From contig JAFUZP010000041.1 in the NCBI GenBank assembly GCA_017476545.1, forward strand, positions 1-39,834: a stretch of DNA of 39,834 nucleotides, written 5' to 3'. Each line of letters opens with the position of its first letter. Within the stretch, counting starts at the first letter, position 1. Both the position numbers and the translations under genes were made by a program. This DNA is from Alloprevotella sp. GTDB taxonomy: Bacteria; Bacteroidota; Bacteroidia; Bacteroidales; Bacteroidaceae. The notes beneath the pieces are model-generated. The model was given only the letters and a program-made list of their open reading frames with translations, ran no database searches and had not been told where the DNA came from. Below are positions 1 to 7,684 of this stretch, piece after piece.

Positions 1-6
1 GGAACG

Positions 7-134
7 GCTGTCCGCTAAAAAAGGAGGATATGAGGTATGAAGGGGGGCTTACTTTTCAAAAAACAAGTCCGCAATGCCTGTTTATCGGCACTGCGGACAC
101 ATAATTTGTCGCTTTTCAACTTTTAGCGGACAGC
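7..134. repeat. 128-bp element bounded by a perfect 14-bp inverted repeat
   Basis: GCTGTCCGCTAAAA at 7-20 is the exact reverse complement of TTTTAGCGGACAGC at 121-134. Between the arms lies a second stem-loop (67-98) but no usable reading frame. The arrangement looks like a small non-autonomous mobile element (MITE-like) or the trimmed ends of an insertion sequence. The flanks (positions 1-6 and from 135) show no obvious target-site duplication, so mobility is an inference only. The element sits just downstream of a leftward promoter at 228-258. Confidence 0.5.
58..98 (-). terminator. Leftward intrinsic terminator
   Basis: On the minus strand GTCCGCA (98-92) pairs with TGCGGAC (73-67), and inside it TGCC pairs with GGCA after a single mismatch, leaving an 8-base loop. 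The stem is followed by TTG and then six T residues (63-58). This is a textbook Rho-independent layout for transcription running to the left. It could end the transcript that starts near 221 or the one from the 289-582 gene. Confidence 0.6.
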
Positions 135-221
135 AATAATACCATTTACTCCGTTTGTAACGGCCGAACGGCCAAATCGCGCGTAACAACTCCATAAATT
201 AACCGTGCATATAAATATATG
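58..221 (-). ncRNA. Candidate ~160-nt untranslated transcript
   Basis: A well-formed promoter at 228-258 should start a leftward RNA near 221, and a terminator hairpin with a T run ends at 58. The roughly 160 bases between contain only very short reading frames. I do not recognise a known RNA family in it. The alternative is that this is simply the 3' region of the 289-582 gene plus an inserted repeat element. Confidence 0.25.
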
Positions 222-227
222 TAACGA

Positions 228-258
228 CAAAGATAAATATTATCGCAAACAAAGGCAA
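228..258 (-). promoter_or_regulatory. Leftward Bacteroidota promoter
   Basis: On the minus strand a TTG at 258-256 is followed after exactly 20 bases by TATCTTTG at 235-228. Both boxes and the spacing match the Bacteroidota sigma-ABfr consensus. It points left, away from the 289-582 gene, and no protein-coding frame follows within the window. Confidence 0.55.
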
Positions 259-288
259 GCACTACCGCACCGAATGCGGCGCACGCAC

Positions 289-582
289 TCATCTACCACG
301 AAACCGTCTGAAAACGAGGAAGAGAAGCACTGCCGCCGCAGCGACATCCACCACATTCCACATCGTACGCCCAAGCGCGACCTTCACGAAAGGCTGGAAC
401 AGTAATGCCAGCGCGCCGAAGAATACGCCTAACGCTTCCCGCCTCTCCTGCACATACTGATACGCCATCACGCCGAAAGCTACCATCGCCACGAAGCGCA
501 CCAAGTTGTAATAGCCATAAGGCATCGGCGCCAGGCAGAGCAGGAGCAGAGCCGCAAGGATGAGTTTGAGATAAGCCATCAT
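289..582 (-). CDS. Small polytopic membrane protein (DUF6804-like)
   Basis: The 97-residue product is almost entirely hydrophobic, with about three or four membrane segments (roughly residues 3-22, 26-42, 50-68 and 76-92) separated by short charged turns, and ends in a basic tail RRFRGR. The phrases PMPYGYYNLVRF and LFQPFVKVALGRTMWNVVDV match my memory of the Bacteroidota family DUF6804, whose role is unknown. The start is ATGATG at 582-577, and either Met could be used. It is transcribed alone from a promoter near 700-728, giving a leader of about 110 bases. No partner gene is adjacent. Confidence 0.75.
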   Translation of the reverse strand: MMAYLKLILAALLLLCLAPMPYGYYNLVRFVAMVAFGVMAYQYVQERREALGVFFGALALLFQPFVKVALGRTMWNVVDVAAAAVLLFLVFRRFRGR

Positions 583-699
583 AGTTAAAACGTTTATCGT
601 AGGTTTGTTGGCCGAACGCTACGCCTTAGGTATACACATGCCATACCATAAGGCGGAGACAGCTCGTTACCATATTGTTCTTTGCACATGATTGGTTCG

Positions 700-728
700 C
701 AAAGTTAGGAATAAAAACTCATCGGCAA
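700..728 (-). promoter_or_regulatory. Promoter of the small membrane protein gene
   Basis: Minus-strand TTG at 728-726 and TAACTTTG at 707-700, 18 bases apart, fit the Bacteroidota promoter form. It lies about 118 bases upstream of the 582 start codon. The remaining intergenic DNA between 583 and 955 shows no other feature I can support. Confidence 0.5.
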
Positions 729-955
729 GGCTGAAACGCTTCACAAGGCTTGCGGAAACATGTTTTTCACGCCTTCCCGCGCGCGAACGGAGATGAAATG
801 GAGTCCGCCGCAGGCTTACGGAAACGAAATCCCAGAGGTTAGAAAGAATACCAAGCCCCGCTCCTACGAAACGCCTTATCTCCCAAGACCAACAGCACGT
901 GAACCAAAACCGAAAAATCCCCGCCACCCCAACCCTGCGACTGCGGAAAAAAGCG

Positions 956-963
956 TAACTTCG
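956..963 (+). promoter_or_regulatory. -7 box of the sulfatase gene, almost on the start codon
   Basis: TAACTTCG matches the TAnnTTYG -7 element. The start codon begins only four bases after it, so the transcript would be leaderless or have a leader of a few bases. No clear TTG is visible at the expected -33 distance. Confidence 0.45.
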
Positions 964-967
964 CGGC

Positions 968-2518
968 ATGATGCAAAAAGGAGTCCTTTTCGCCGTTCCC
1001 CTGCTGGCCGCAGGTACGGCATCTGCCGCCGCACAGCGCACCGTTTCCCACCGCGCGGCGCGGCCCAACGTCATACTCATCGTGGCCGACGACCTCGGGT
1101 ACGGCGACCTTTCCTGCTACGGCGCGCGCCGCGTGCATACCCCTCATGTGGATGCGCTGGCACGCTCCGGACTGCGTTTTACGGCGGCCCATGCCTGCGC
1201 CTCTACGAGTACGCCCGCCCGCTACGGGCTGCTGACGGGCGAATACCCCTTCCGCCGCGAGGGGACGGATGTGGCGGCGGGAAATGCAGGAATGATTATC
1301 CGCCCCGAACAATACACTATGGCCGATATGTTCCGCGCGGCAGGCTACCGCACGGCGGCTATCGGGAAGTGGCACCTCGGCCTCGGTTCGCAGACGGGCG
1401 CGCAGGACTGGAACGGCGAACTGGACGTACACCTGCGCGACATCGGCTTTGACTACTCCTACATCATGGCCGCGACAGCCGACCGCGTACCCTGTGTGTT
1501 CATTGAGAACGGGCGTGTCGCCAACTACGACCCGACCGCACCTATCGAAGTGAGCTACCAGCGTAACTTCCCCGGTGAACCGACGGGACGCGACAATCCG
1601 GAGCTGCTCACCAAGATGCGTTCCAGCCACGGCCACGACCAGAGTATCGTGAACGGCATCGGGCGCATCGGCTACATGCGCGGGGGAGGCAAGGCACTAT
1701 GGCGCGATGAGGATATCGCCGACAGCATCACGACGCGTGCCTGCCAGTTCATCACGGAAGCCGCAGGCCGGAGGCAGCCCTTCTTCCTCTACCTCTGCAC
1801 GAACGACATCCACGTACCGCGCTATCCCGCCAACCGTTTCCGAGGAAACAGCCCCTTGGGCGTGCGCGGTGATGTGGTGGCACAGTTCGACTGGACGGTC
1901 TGCGAGGTGCTCGCCACCCTGCGCGGGGCGGACATTGAGGGGGAAACCCTCGTCATCCTCACCAGTGACAACGGCCCCGTACTCGATGACGGTTATGCCG
2001 ACCGCGCCGAGGAACTGGCAGGCGACCACCTGCCCGGCGGCCCGTTCCGGGGAGGGAAGTACAGCGCATACGAAGCCGGCACAGCCGTACCCCTCATCGT
2101 CTGCTGGCCGGGCCACGTCAAGGCGGGCCGCGAGAGCCATGCCCTTTTCACCCAGACCGACCTGTTCCGAAGCCTTGCCCGCCTGACGGGGGTCCGCCTG
2201 CCTGGCAATGCCGCGCCGGACAGCCGAGAATTGCTCCCCACCCTACTCGGCCGCAGCCGCAAGCCTGCGCCTTACGTCCTCACGATGCCCAATAACCGTA
2301 GCGTGAACCTGCGGACGCAGCAATGGAAGTACATCGCGCCTTCCGACGGCCCGGCCATCGTGCCGTGGGGGACGCGCATTGAGACAGGCTACCGCACGCA
2401 CCCGCAGCTTTTCAACCTACAGACCTCGCGCTACGAGACCGACAACCAGGCCGACCGGCATCCGCGCCTCGTCCGCAAGTTCCAGCGGATAATTGACCGG
2501 GAACGGGGAAAGAGGTGA
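968..2518 (+). CDS. Secreted serine-type sulfatase (arylsulfatase A-like)
   Basis: This is a 516-residue sulfatase of the alkaline-phosphatase superfamily, which removes sulfate esters from host or dietary glycans or small aryl sulfates. Residues 1-22 form a signal peptide. VADDLGYGDLSCYG (39-52) gives the metal-binding Asp41/Asp42. The maturation motif is STPAR at 81-85 followed by GLLTG, so the residue converted to formylglycine is Ser81 and not Cys; such enzymes need an anaerobic radical-SAM maturase, not encoded here. TSDNGP further on supplies the C-side Asp-Asn metal ligands, and GGKYSAYEAG the conserved Lys. Length is normal for the family. Substrate cannot be read from the sequence. 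The gene stands alone, with no SusC/D pair or other carbohydrate enzyme beside it. The start is either ATG of the tandem pair 968/971. Confidence 0.93.
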   Translation: MMQKGVLFAVPLLAAGTASAAAQRTVSHRAARPNVILIVADDLGYGDLSCYGARRVHTPHVDALARSGLRFTAAHACASTSTPARYGLLTGEYPFRREGTDVAAGNAGMIIRPEQYTMADMFRAAGYRTAAIGKWHLGLGSQTGAQDWNGELDVHLRDIGFDYSYIMAATADRVPCVFIENGRVANYDPTAPIEVSYQRNFPGEPTGRDNPELLTKMRSSHGHDQSIVNGIGRIGYMRGGGKALWRDEDIADSITTRACQFITEAAGRRQPFFLYLCTNDIHVPRYPANRFRGNSPLGVRGDVVAQFDWTVCEVLATLRGADIEGETLVILTSDNGPVLDDGYADRAEELAGDHLPGGPFRGGKYSAYEAGTAVPLIVCWPGHVKAGRESHALFTQTDLFRSLARLTGVRLPGNAAPDSRELLPTLLGRSRKPAPYVLTMPNNRSVNLRTQQWKYIAPSDGPAIVPWGTRIETGYRTHPQLFNLQTSRYETDNQADRHPRLVRKFQRIIDRERGKR

Positions 2519-2561
2519 GCGCAGGCGGAAGCCGGACGCGCCGCAACCGCCCCCATCCCCC

Positions 2562-2592
2562 TTGCACGGTCGTGGGGAAAAGCCTATCTTTG
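2562..2592 (+). promoter_or_regulatory. Promoter of manA
   Basis: TTG at 2562-2564, 20 bases, then TATCTTTG at 2585-2592. It settles the start of the next gene at ATG 2626: an upstream in-frame start at 2515 would lie before the promoter. Confidence 0.6.
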
Positions 2593-2625
2593 CACAGAGT
2601 ATTTCCATTTAGCACTATATCTACT

Positions 2626-3597
2626 ATGCAACCACTATTCTTTCAGCCGCTACTGAAGCAGACCATTTGGGGCGGTTCCGAAGTGACAGACCTGAAACGG
2701 ACGCACCCCGCGCCGGAACGCATCGGCGAGAGCTGGGAAATCAGCGGTGTGCCGGGCGATGAGACCCCCGTTTCGGACGGTCCGGATGCCGGGCTAACCC
2801 TACCGCAGCTCATCGGGAAGTACGGCGCAGACCTCGTGGGCGCGGAGAACTTCCGCCGCTACGGGACGACATTCCCCTTACTCATCAAATTCATCTCCGC
2901 CGCACAGGATCTGAGTATCCAGGTGCACCCGGACGACGCGATGGCACAGCGCATGGGGCACCCCTACGGTAAGACGGAGATGTGGTACATCGTGCGGACC
3001 ACACCCGGAGCATCGCTTATCTCGGGCTTCAGCCATCCCTCCAGTGCGGAGGAGTACGTAAGCTCGCTGGAGAGTGGCACGCTGATGGGGCACCTGCAAC
3101 GTCACGCGACACAACCCGGCCAATGCTTCTTTATTCCGGCGGGACGCATCCACAGCATCGGTGCGGGTAACTTCCTTGTAGAGATACAGCAGTCGAGCAA
3201 CGACACGTTCCGCGTTTACGACTTTGACCGCCGCGATGCGCAGGGCAACCCGCGTGAGCTGCACGTGGAGCAGGCCAAGGAGGCACTGAACTACGCCGAC
3301 ACGGAGGCCGCACCCGTCTGTTATGAGCCGCGCAGAAACGAGGCGGTGGAGCTCGTACGCTGCCCGCAGTTCACCACCCGCCTCATCGAGGCCGACCGGC
3401 CCCTCGCGGCGGACTATTCCGCCACCGACTCCTTCGTCATCCTCATCTGCTTCGGGGGAGCCGCACACCTGACGGACGATGGCGGCAACGCCTTCCGCCT
3501 CGAAGCAGGGCAGAGCGTGCTGCTTCCCGCCGTGACGCGGAGCGTGGATATCCGCCCGGAGGGCGACTTCCGCACGCTGGAGACGTTCGTCGGCTGA
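2626..3597 (+). CDS. manA: Mannose-6-phosphate isomerase, type I
   Basis: The 323-residue cupin enzyme interconverts mannose 6-phosphate and fructose 6-phosphate in the cytoplasm, linking mannose use to glycolysis and feeding GDP-mannose synthesis. The zinc ligands expected of class I enzymes are visible: Gln99 and His101 in SIQVHPDD, Glu118 in GKTEMWYI, and His176 in GRIHSIGAGN. The QQSSNDTFRVYDFDR segment is typical of the short Bacillus/Bacteroides form. Translation starts at 2626, not at the in-frame upstream codon, because a promoter lies between them. The RsmF-like gene follows after 27 bases and may be co-transcribed. A GH92 mannosidase elsewhere in the window (33260-35554) could supply mannose, but the genes are not linked. 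Confidence 0.93.
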   Translation: MQPLFFQPLLKQTIWGGSEVTDLKRTHPAPERIGESWEISGVPGDETPVSDGPDAGLTLPQLIGKYGADLVGAENFRRYGTTFPLLIKFISAAQDLSIQVHPDDAMAQRMGHPYGKTEMWYIVRTTPGASLISGFSHPSSAEEYVSSLESGTLMGHLQRHATQPGQCFFIPAGRIHSIGAGNFLVEIQQSSNDTFRVYDFDRRDAQGNPRELHVEQAKEALNYADTEAAPVCYEPRRNEAVELVRCPQFTTRLIEADRPLAADYSATDSFVILICFGGAAHLTDDGGNAFRLEAGQSVLLPAVTRSVDIRPEGDFRTLETFVG

Positions 3598-3624
3598 GGG
3601 CACGAAGCCATACCCAGATACCGA

Positions 3625-5037
3625 ATGACAGGAGACAGACCGTTACCACCGGAGTTCCGCACCATGATGCGCAGGCAACTGGGCGACGCGGAGGCGGAAG
3701 GCCTCTTCGCCGCACTGGAAGCGCAGCCCCCTACAAGCATCCGCCTGAACAGGGCGAAGGCCGGGGAGGCGGCACTTCCTGCCGGCTGCGCCGGGCGCGT
3801 GCCGTGGTGTGCGGACGGCTATTACCTCAGCGAACGGCCGCAGTTCACGCTCGACCCGCTGCTCCATGCTGGCTGTTACTACGTGCAGGAAGCGGCCTCC
3901 ATGGCTGTCGCGCTGACGGCGCAGGCCGTCTGTTCCGCAGGAGGGGAGGAGCCGTTGCGCGTCCTTGACCTCTGCGCCGCGCCGGGCGGGAAGAGTACGT
4001 TGTGGGCCTCGCTGCTGGCCGAACGGCAAGGAGGGGGCCTCCTCGTGTGCAACGAACCGGTCCGAACGCGGGCGCAGATACTGGCCGAGAACGTGGCGAA
4101 GTGGGGACTCCCCGACGTGCTGGTGGCCAATGCTTACCCTGCCGACTTCGCGCCGCTCGGCGCGTTCTTCGACGTCATAGCCGCCGATGTGCCCTGCTCC
4201 GGCGAGGGCATGTTCCGCAAGGACAGGGCGGCACGGGCGGAGTGGTCGCCCGCGAACGTGGCCATGTGTGCGGCGCGGCAGTTCGACATTGTCCGCGACG
4301 TATGGCCCGCCCTGCGCCAGGGCGGTTTCCTCGTGTACAGTACCTGCACGTTCAACGATATGGAAAACGAAGGTAACGTGCGGCGCATCTGCGAGGAGCT
4401 GGGGGCGGAAGCCGTCAGTCTGGGCGCGACGGGGAGCGGCTCCGTGGGGACGGAATGGGGGACGCACTTCTATCCCCACCGCACTGCGGGGGAGGGTTTC
4501 TTCATCGCGCTGCTACGGAAGACAAGCGGAACTTCCGCACACGCCGCCCCTGGGAGGGAGAAGGCGCGGCGCGGGAAGTCCGGCGCACTGCCGCGCGAGG
4601 CGGACGCGCTGCGGACGTGGCTGCGGAGGCCCGAAGCATACACGCTGTTCAGCCCCGACGGCGGGAACATCTACGCCATGCGGACCGCGCTCGACGGCGA
4701 CCGCCGCGCCGTGGCCGCCTGCCTCGGAGGACGGGGCAGCGGCAGGCTCCTCGCGCCCGGACTGCACCTCGCCCTGCTCAAGGGCGGCAAGTGCGTCCCG
4801 CAACAGCCCCTGGCCCTCTCCACGGAGCTGGCTCCGGGAGCGTTCCCGCGCGCGGCCCTCACACACGGGCAGGCCACGTCCTACCTCCGCCGCGAGGCCG
4901 CCGCGCTGCCTGCCGACACGCCGCGAGGGCACGTCCTCATGTGCTACGACGGACACCCGCTCGGGTTCGCCAACAACCTCGGCGCGCGGGCCAACAACCT
5001 TTACCCGGCCGAATGGCGCATACGCAAGCAACTATGA
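3625..5037 (+). CDS. RsmF-like 16S rRNA cytosine-C5 methyltransferase
   Basis: This 470-residue protein belongs to the NOL1/NOP2/Sun family, which transfers methyl from S-adenosylmethionine to C5 of cytosine in rRNA. The SAM site is LDLCAAPGGKS (115-124). The two essential cysteines are Cys191 in ADVPCSGEGMFRKD (motif IV) and Cys241 in YSTCTFN (motif VI, the nucleophile). The region after about residue 330 has the pattern of the PUA-like RNA-binding tail of RsmF/YebU proteins, including GHPLGFANN. A hydrophilic Gly/Arg/Ala linker near 305-330 separates the two parts. Its last codons overlap the prmA start (ATGA at 5034-5037), so the two ribosome-modification genes are translationally coupled. 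Confidence 0.88.
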   Translation: MTGDRPLPPEFRTMMRRQLGDAEAEGLFAALEAQPPTSIRLNRAKAGEAALPAGCAGRVPWCADGYYLSERPQFTLDPLLHAGCYYVQEAASMAVALTAQAVCSAGGEEPLRVLDLCAAPGGKSTLWASLLAERQGGGLLVCNEPVRTRAQILAENVAKWGLPDVLVANAYPADFAPLGAFFDVIAADVPCSGEGMFRKDRAARAEWSPANVAMCAARQFDIVRDVWPALRQGGFLVYSTCTFNDMENEGNVRRICEELGAEAVSLGATGSGSVGTEWGTHFYPHRTAGEGFFIALLRKTSGTSAHAAPGREKARRGKSGALPREADALRTWLRRPEAYTLFSPDGGNIYAMRTALDGDRRAVAACLGGRGSGRLLAPGLHLALLKGGKCVPQQPLALSTELAPGAFPRAALTHGQATSYLRREAAALPADTPRGHVLMCYDGHPLGFANNLGARANNLYPAEWRIRKQL

Positions 5038-5999
5038 AATACCTGGAATACACCTTCACCCTGACACCTCCCTCCGGCGACTTCCTTGACGTGCTGGAGG
5101 CCGTGCTGGCCGACATCGGCTTTGAATCCTTCGTCAAGGACACGGATGCCACCGTATCGCCCGCCGACGCCGCCGGTTCCACGGGCGACGTCGTCTTCAC
5201 CGGGCGCAGTGCGGTCGCCGACACCGCCTCGGGGGAAGAGGCGGAGGGCGGTGGCGGAGGCGGCAGCACGCTGCGGGCCTACATCCGGGCGGAGGAGCGC
5301 GACGAGGCTGCCCTGCGCGGCGCGCTGGAGGCGTTCCCCGTGCCGGGCGTAGGCATCAGCTACACGTGTGCCGAGGCCGAAGACCGCGACTGGAACGCCG
5401 AATGGGAGCGCAACTACTTCGCGCCGCTCACCGTGGACGGCCGCTGCACGGTGAGCGCCACCTTCCACCGCGACGTGCCGCGTACGGAGTACAACATCAG
5501 CATCAACCCCAGGATGTCCTTCGGGACGGGCCACCACGAGACGACGCGCCAGATGCTCCACGAGCTGCTCGGGGCCGACCTCGCGGGGCGCAGCGTACTG
5601 GACATGGGATGCGGGACGGGCATTCTCGGCATCCTCGCCGCCATGCGCGGCGCGGCCAGCGTGACGGCCATCGACGTGGACGAGTGGTGCGTGGAGAACG
5701 CGCGGGAGAACTTCGCCCTGAACGGCGTGGACGGCGCGGAAGTCCGCCTCGGCGATGCCGCACTGCTGCCCCGGACGGAGACGTACGACGCGGTACTGGC
5801 CAACATCCACCTGAACATCATCACGCGGGACTTGCCCGCCTATGCCGCCTGCCTGCGCCGGGGCGGACTGTTCCTGACGAGCGGCTTCTACGAGGCCGAC
5901 CTGCCGCGCATCGAGGCCGCCGCAGCAGCGGCAGGCCTCAGCTTCCTCCACAGCTCGGCGCGCAACGGCTGGTGCTGCGCGGCCTTCCGGAAAGCCTGA
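5034..5999 (+). CDS. prmA: Ribosomal protein L11 methyltransferase PrmA
   Basis: PrmA trimethylates amino groups of ribosomal protein L11 using SAM. The 321-residue product has the expected N-terminal substrate domain, a linker, and a class I methyltransferase domain. Visible motifs are MSFGTGHHETT (161-171), VLDMGCGTGILGI (188-200) and LANIHLNII (255-263), all diagnostic of PrmA. Residues 66-78 form an acidic then glycine-only insert (six Gly in a row) that looks like a flexible loop in the L11-binding domain. The start is the ATG at 5034 that overlaps the stop of the preceding methyltransferase; a far upstream in-frame start is a shadow. A terminator follows at 6063-6102. Confidence 0.94.
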   Translation: MKYLEYTFTLTPPSGDFLDVLEAVLADIGFESFVKDTDATVSPADAAGSTGDVVFTGRSAVADTASGEEAEGGGGGGSTLRAYIRAEERDEAALRGALEAFPVPGVGISYTCAEAEDRDWNAEWERNYFAPLTVDGRCTVSATFHRDVPRTEYNISINPRMSFGTGHHETTRQMLHELLGADLAGRSVLDMGCGTGILGILAAMRGAASVTAIDVDEWCVENARENFALNGVDGAEVRLGDAALLPRTETYDAVLANIHLNIITRDLPAYAACLRRGGLFLTSGFYEADLPRIEAAAAAAGLSFLHSSARNGWCCAAFRKA

Positions 6000-6062
6000 C
6001 GGCCGGGGGGCGCGGCGCGCGCCATGGCCCGCACGGCTCCCGCAACTTTCCCGACCTTACTG

Positions 6063-6102
6063 GCGGAGCTCCGCAGACAACTCCTGCGGGGCTCCGCTCT
6101 TT
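6063..6102 (+). terminator. Terminator of the rsmF-like/prmA operon
   Basis: Positions 63-76 of the 6000 block pair with 84-97 in a 14-bp stem containing one G-U pair and a 7-base loop (ACAACTC), followed by TCTTTG. The T tract is short, but the location directly after prmA supports the call. Confidence 0.6.
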
Positions 6103-6107
6103 GCATC

Positions 6108-6360
6108 TGCGCAACGTACTGCACGGATGCTGCGCAACATCATGCCATCATCTTGCGCAACATCGTACCCCAATGTTGCGCAACATCACACCGCCATCTT
6201 GCGCAACATCATGAACCAATGTTGCGCAACTTCGCACCACCATCCTGCGCAACATCATGAACCAATGTTGCGCAACATCACACCACCATCCTGCGCAACA
6301 TCACACCATCACCCTGCGCAACATCATGCACCAATGTTGCGCAACATCGCGCTACTATCC
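6108..6360. repeat. Tandem array of eleven 23-bp units
   Basis: TGCGCAAC recurs at 6108, 6131, 6154, 6177, 6200, 6223, 6246, 6269, 6292, 6315 and 6338, always exactly 23 bases apart, with a decayed twelfth start at 6361. The first 11 bases (TGCGCAACATC) are nearly fixed. The last 12 fall into two types, ending CCAATGT or CCACCATCC, which largely alternate to give a 46-bp super-repeat. Where a unit ending ATGT meets the next, a perfect 14-bp palindrome ATGTTGCGCAACAT forms (6173-6186, 6265-6278, 6334-6347). Because 23 is not divisible by three, apparent reading frames through it are artefacts. The array exactly fills the space between two convergent terminators. Confidence 0.93.
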
Positions 6361-6380
6361 TGCGCGGGTGGGCATAATGC

Positions 6381-6419
6381 AGGCCGGGCGGCGGAGAGCG
6401 TATCTCCACCGCCCGGCCT
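6381..6419 (-). terminator. Terminator hairpin between convergent operons
   Basis: AGGCCGGGCGG (6381-6391) pairs with CCGCCCGGCCT (6409-6419), and inside it GGAGA pairs with TCTCC after one mismatch, leaving a 5-base loop. The 16-bp stem lies 53 bases beyond the stop of the leftward C1 peptidase gene. There is no T run on either strand, so it may work as a strong structural terminator in both directions. Confidence 0.55.
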
Positions 6420-6471
6420 GGGGAAGTTCCCCAGCTCCCGCAGCGCTGCCTGGGCTTCGGGGGGCGCGGCG

Positions 6472-7644
6472 TCAGATGCCGAGCTTCTTGCGGATGGGCT
6501 TGGGTATGGCGTTCTTGTTGATGAGGATGTTCATCGTCTTGTAGGCGACGTAGGCCTTGGAGGCGTAGAACATGCCGTGGTACTTGCCGTAGTCGCCCCA
6601 GGAGTTCTTGACCATGAAGTACTCGTCGCCGTCGGGGTTCGTGGCGAGTCCGTAGATGACCATGCCGTGGTCATCGGTGGTTTCCCAGTTGTCGTAGGCG
6701 CGCTGGCGCATCTCCTGCGTGATGGCGGCCTCGTTCTTGGACTCGTAGGCGGCGCCCTTGCGCTCCACCGTGCCGCCCCAGCGCGCGGCGTCGGAACCTG
6801 TCAGGTCGTTGTCCTTCAGCGTGGCGGGCACGTAGGCGTAGCCCTTGCCGTTGCGGCGGCCGAAGTACTCCTCCGTCACGTCGGCCCCCCACGCGAAGGT
6901 GTAGCCGTTGCGCACGGCGCTTTCCATGACTTCCATGAACTCGCCGAGCGGCAGGTTATAGCTGCTCGCCCAGCGCCAGTTGTCCTGGATTTCGAGGATG
7001 AAGGGCTCGTAGAAGGGCTCGTGCGTGTAGCTCGTAAGGCTCACGTAGTCGTCGAGGTTCAGGCCGAGCATGTCGCGGAACGTCTCGGGGGTGTAGGTCT
7101 TGCCCTTGTAGTCGAAGGTCGTGGGATACTCGCCGAAGTAGTCCGCGAGGATGCCCGCGAACTCCTTCTTCCAGACGAGGGGGATCTTCTTCCCCTTGTT
7201 GTTGGCGATGGCCCCTACGTAGGCGTTCATGATGGGGTCGAGCTCCTGGAAGTTGAAGAGGCTGTCGCCGTAGAGGCTGCCGGGGAAGGGCATGGTTCCC
7301 TCGGGTACGATGCCGTACTTCTTCAGGCAGTAGAGCACATCGTAGAAGGAGCCGCCGTTGGCGAAGGAGACGTCACCGTGCGTACGTACGGCGCGGTCGG
7401 CGCGGTCCATGTAGGTGTGCTCGACGACGAAGCTCTCGCAGAGGTCGAACTCGCCCTTGCCGAGCCGTAGCAGCTCCGCCTCGAAGAAGCTGAGCCCGCT
7501 GTAGCTCCAGCAAGTGCCCGAGCGGTGCTGGTCCTTGATGCTTGTGATGGGGTTTTCCTTGACTACGGTGAACTTTACGGTGTCGTTCTGCGCGGATGCG
7601 GCGAGCGACAGGGCTGCGAACGCAGCGAACAAGATTTTTCTCAT
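6472..7644 (-). CDS. Exported C1B-family cysteine peptidase (bleomycin hydrolase-like)
   Basis: The 390-residue protein carries a signal peptide (MRKILFAAFAALSLAASA) and a papain-fold domain of the bleomycin hydrolase/aminopeptidase C branch. Catalytic residues are visible: Gln39 (oxyanion hole) and Cys45 in DQHRSGTCWSY, His326 in TDDHGMVIYG, and Asn347 in VKNSWGDYG. It should trim peptides in the periplasm, as the signal sequence sets it apart from cytoplasmic PepC. Length is shorter than classical bleomycin hydrolase (about 450). The start is placed at 7644 because the signal peptide begins there. It follows the Xaa-Pro aminopeptidase gene by 40 bases with no promoter between, so the two peptidases probably form one operon for using proline-containing peptides. 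Confidence 0.88.
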   Translation of the reverse strand: MRKILFAAFAALSLAASAQNDTVKFTVVKENPITSIKDQHRSGTCWSYSGLSFFEAELLRLGKGEFDLCESFVVEHTYMDRADRAVRTHGDVSFANGGSFYDVLYCLKKYGIVPEGTMPFPGSLYGDSLFNFQELDPIMNAYVGAIANNKGKKIPLVWKKEFAGILADYFGEYPTTFDYKGKTYTPETFRDMLGLNLDDYVSLTSYTHEPFYEPFILEIQDNWRWASSYNLPLGEFMEVMESAVRNGYTFAWGADVTEEYFGRRNGKGYAYVPATLKDNDLTGSDAARWGGTVERKGAAYESKNEAAITQEMRQRAYDNWETTDDHGMVIYGLATNPDGDEYFMVKNSWGDYGKYHGMFYASKAYVAYKTMNILINKNAIPKPIRKKLGI

Positions 7645-7684
7645 TGCTATGTGATGTTTTAGTGAATAGTCCTTGGGAAATCCG

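Noticed and set aside
760-1452. 230-codon frame overlapping the sulfatase start
   Set aside because: Arg/Pro-rich out-of-frame shadow, overlapped by the well-supported sulfatase frame.
2515-2625. N-terminal extension of mannose-6-phosphate isomerase starting at 2515
   Set aside because: A standard promoter at 2562-2592 lies inside it, and the extension has no similarity to the family.
6108-6360. CRISPR-like array of short repeats with variable spacers
   Set aside because: The fixed part is only about 11 bases and the variable tails fall into two recurring types, unlike unique spacers of about 30 bases. No cas gene is in the window.
6127-7470. Long plus-strand reading frame running through the 23-bp array and across the C1 peptidase
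   Set aside because: It begins in non-coding repeats with a period not divisible by three and then reads antisense to a peptidase with complete catalytic residues.
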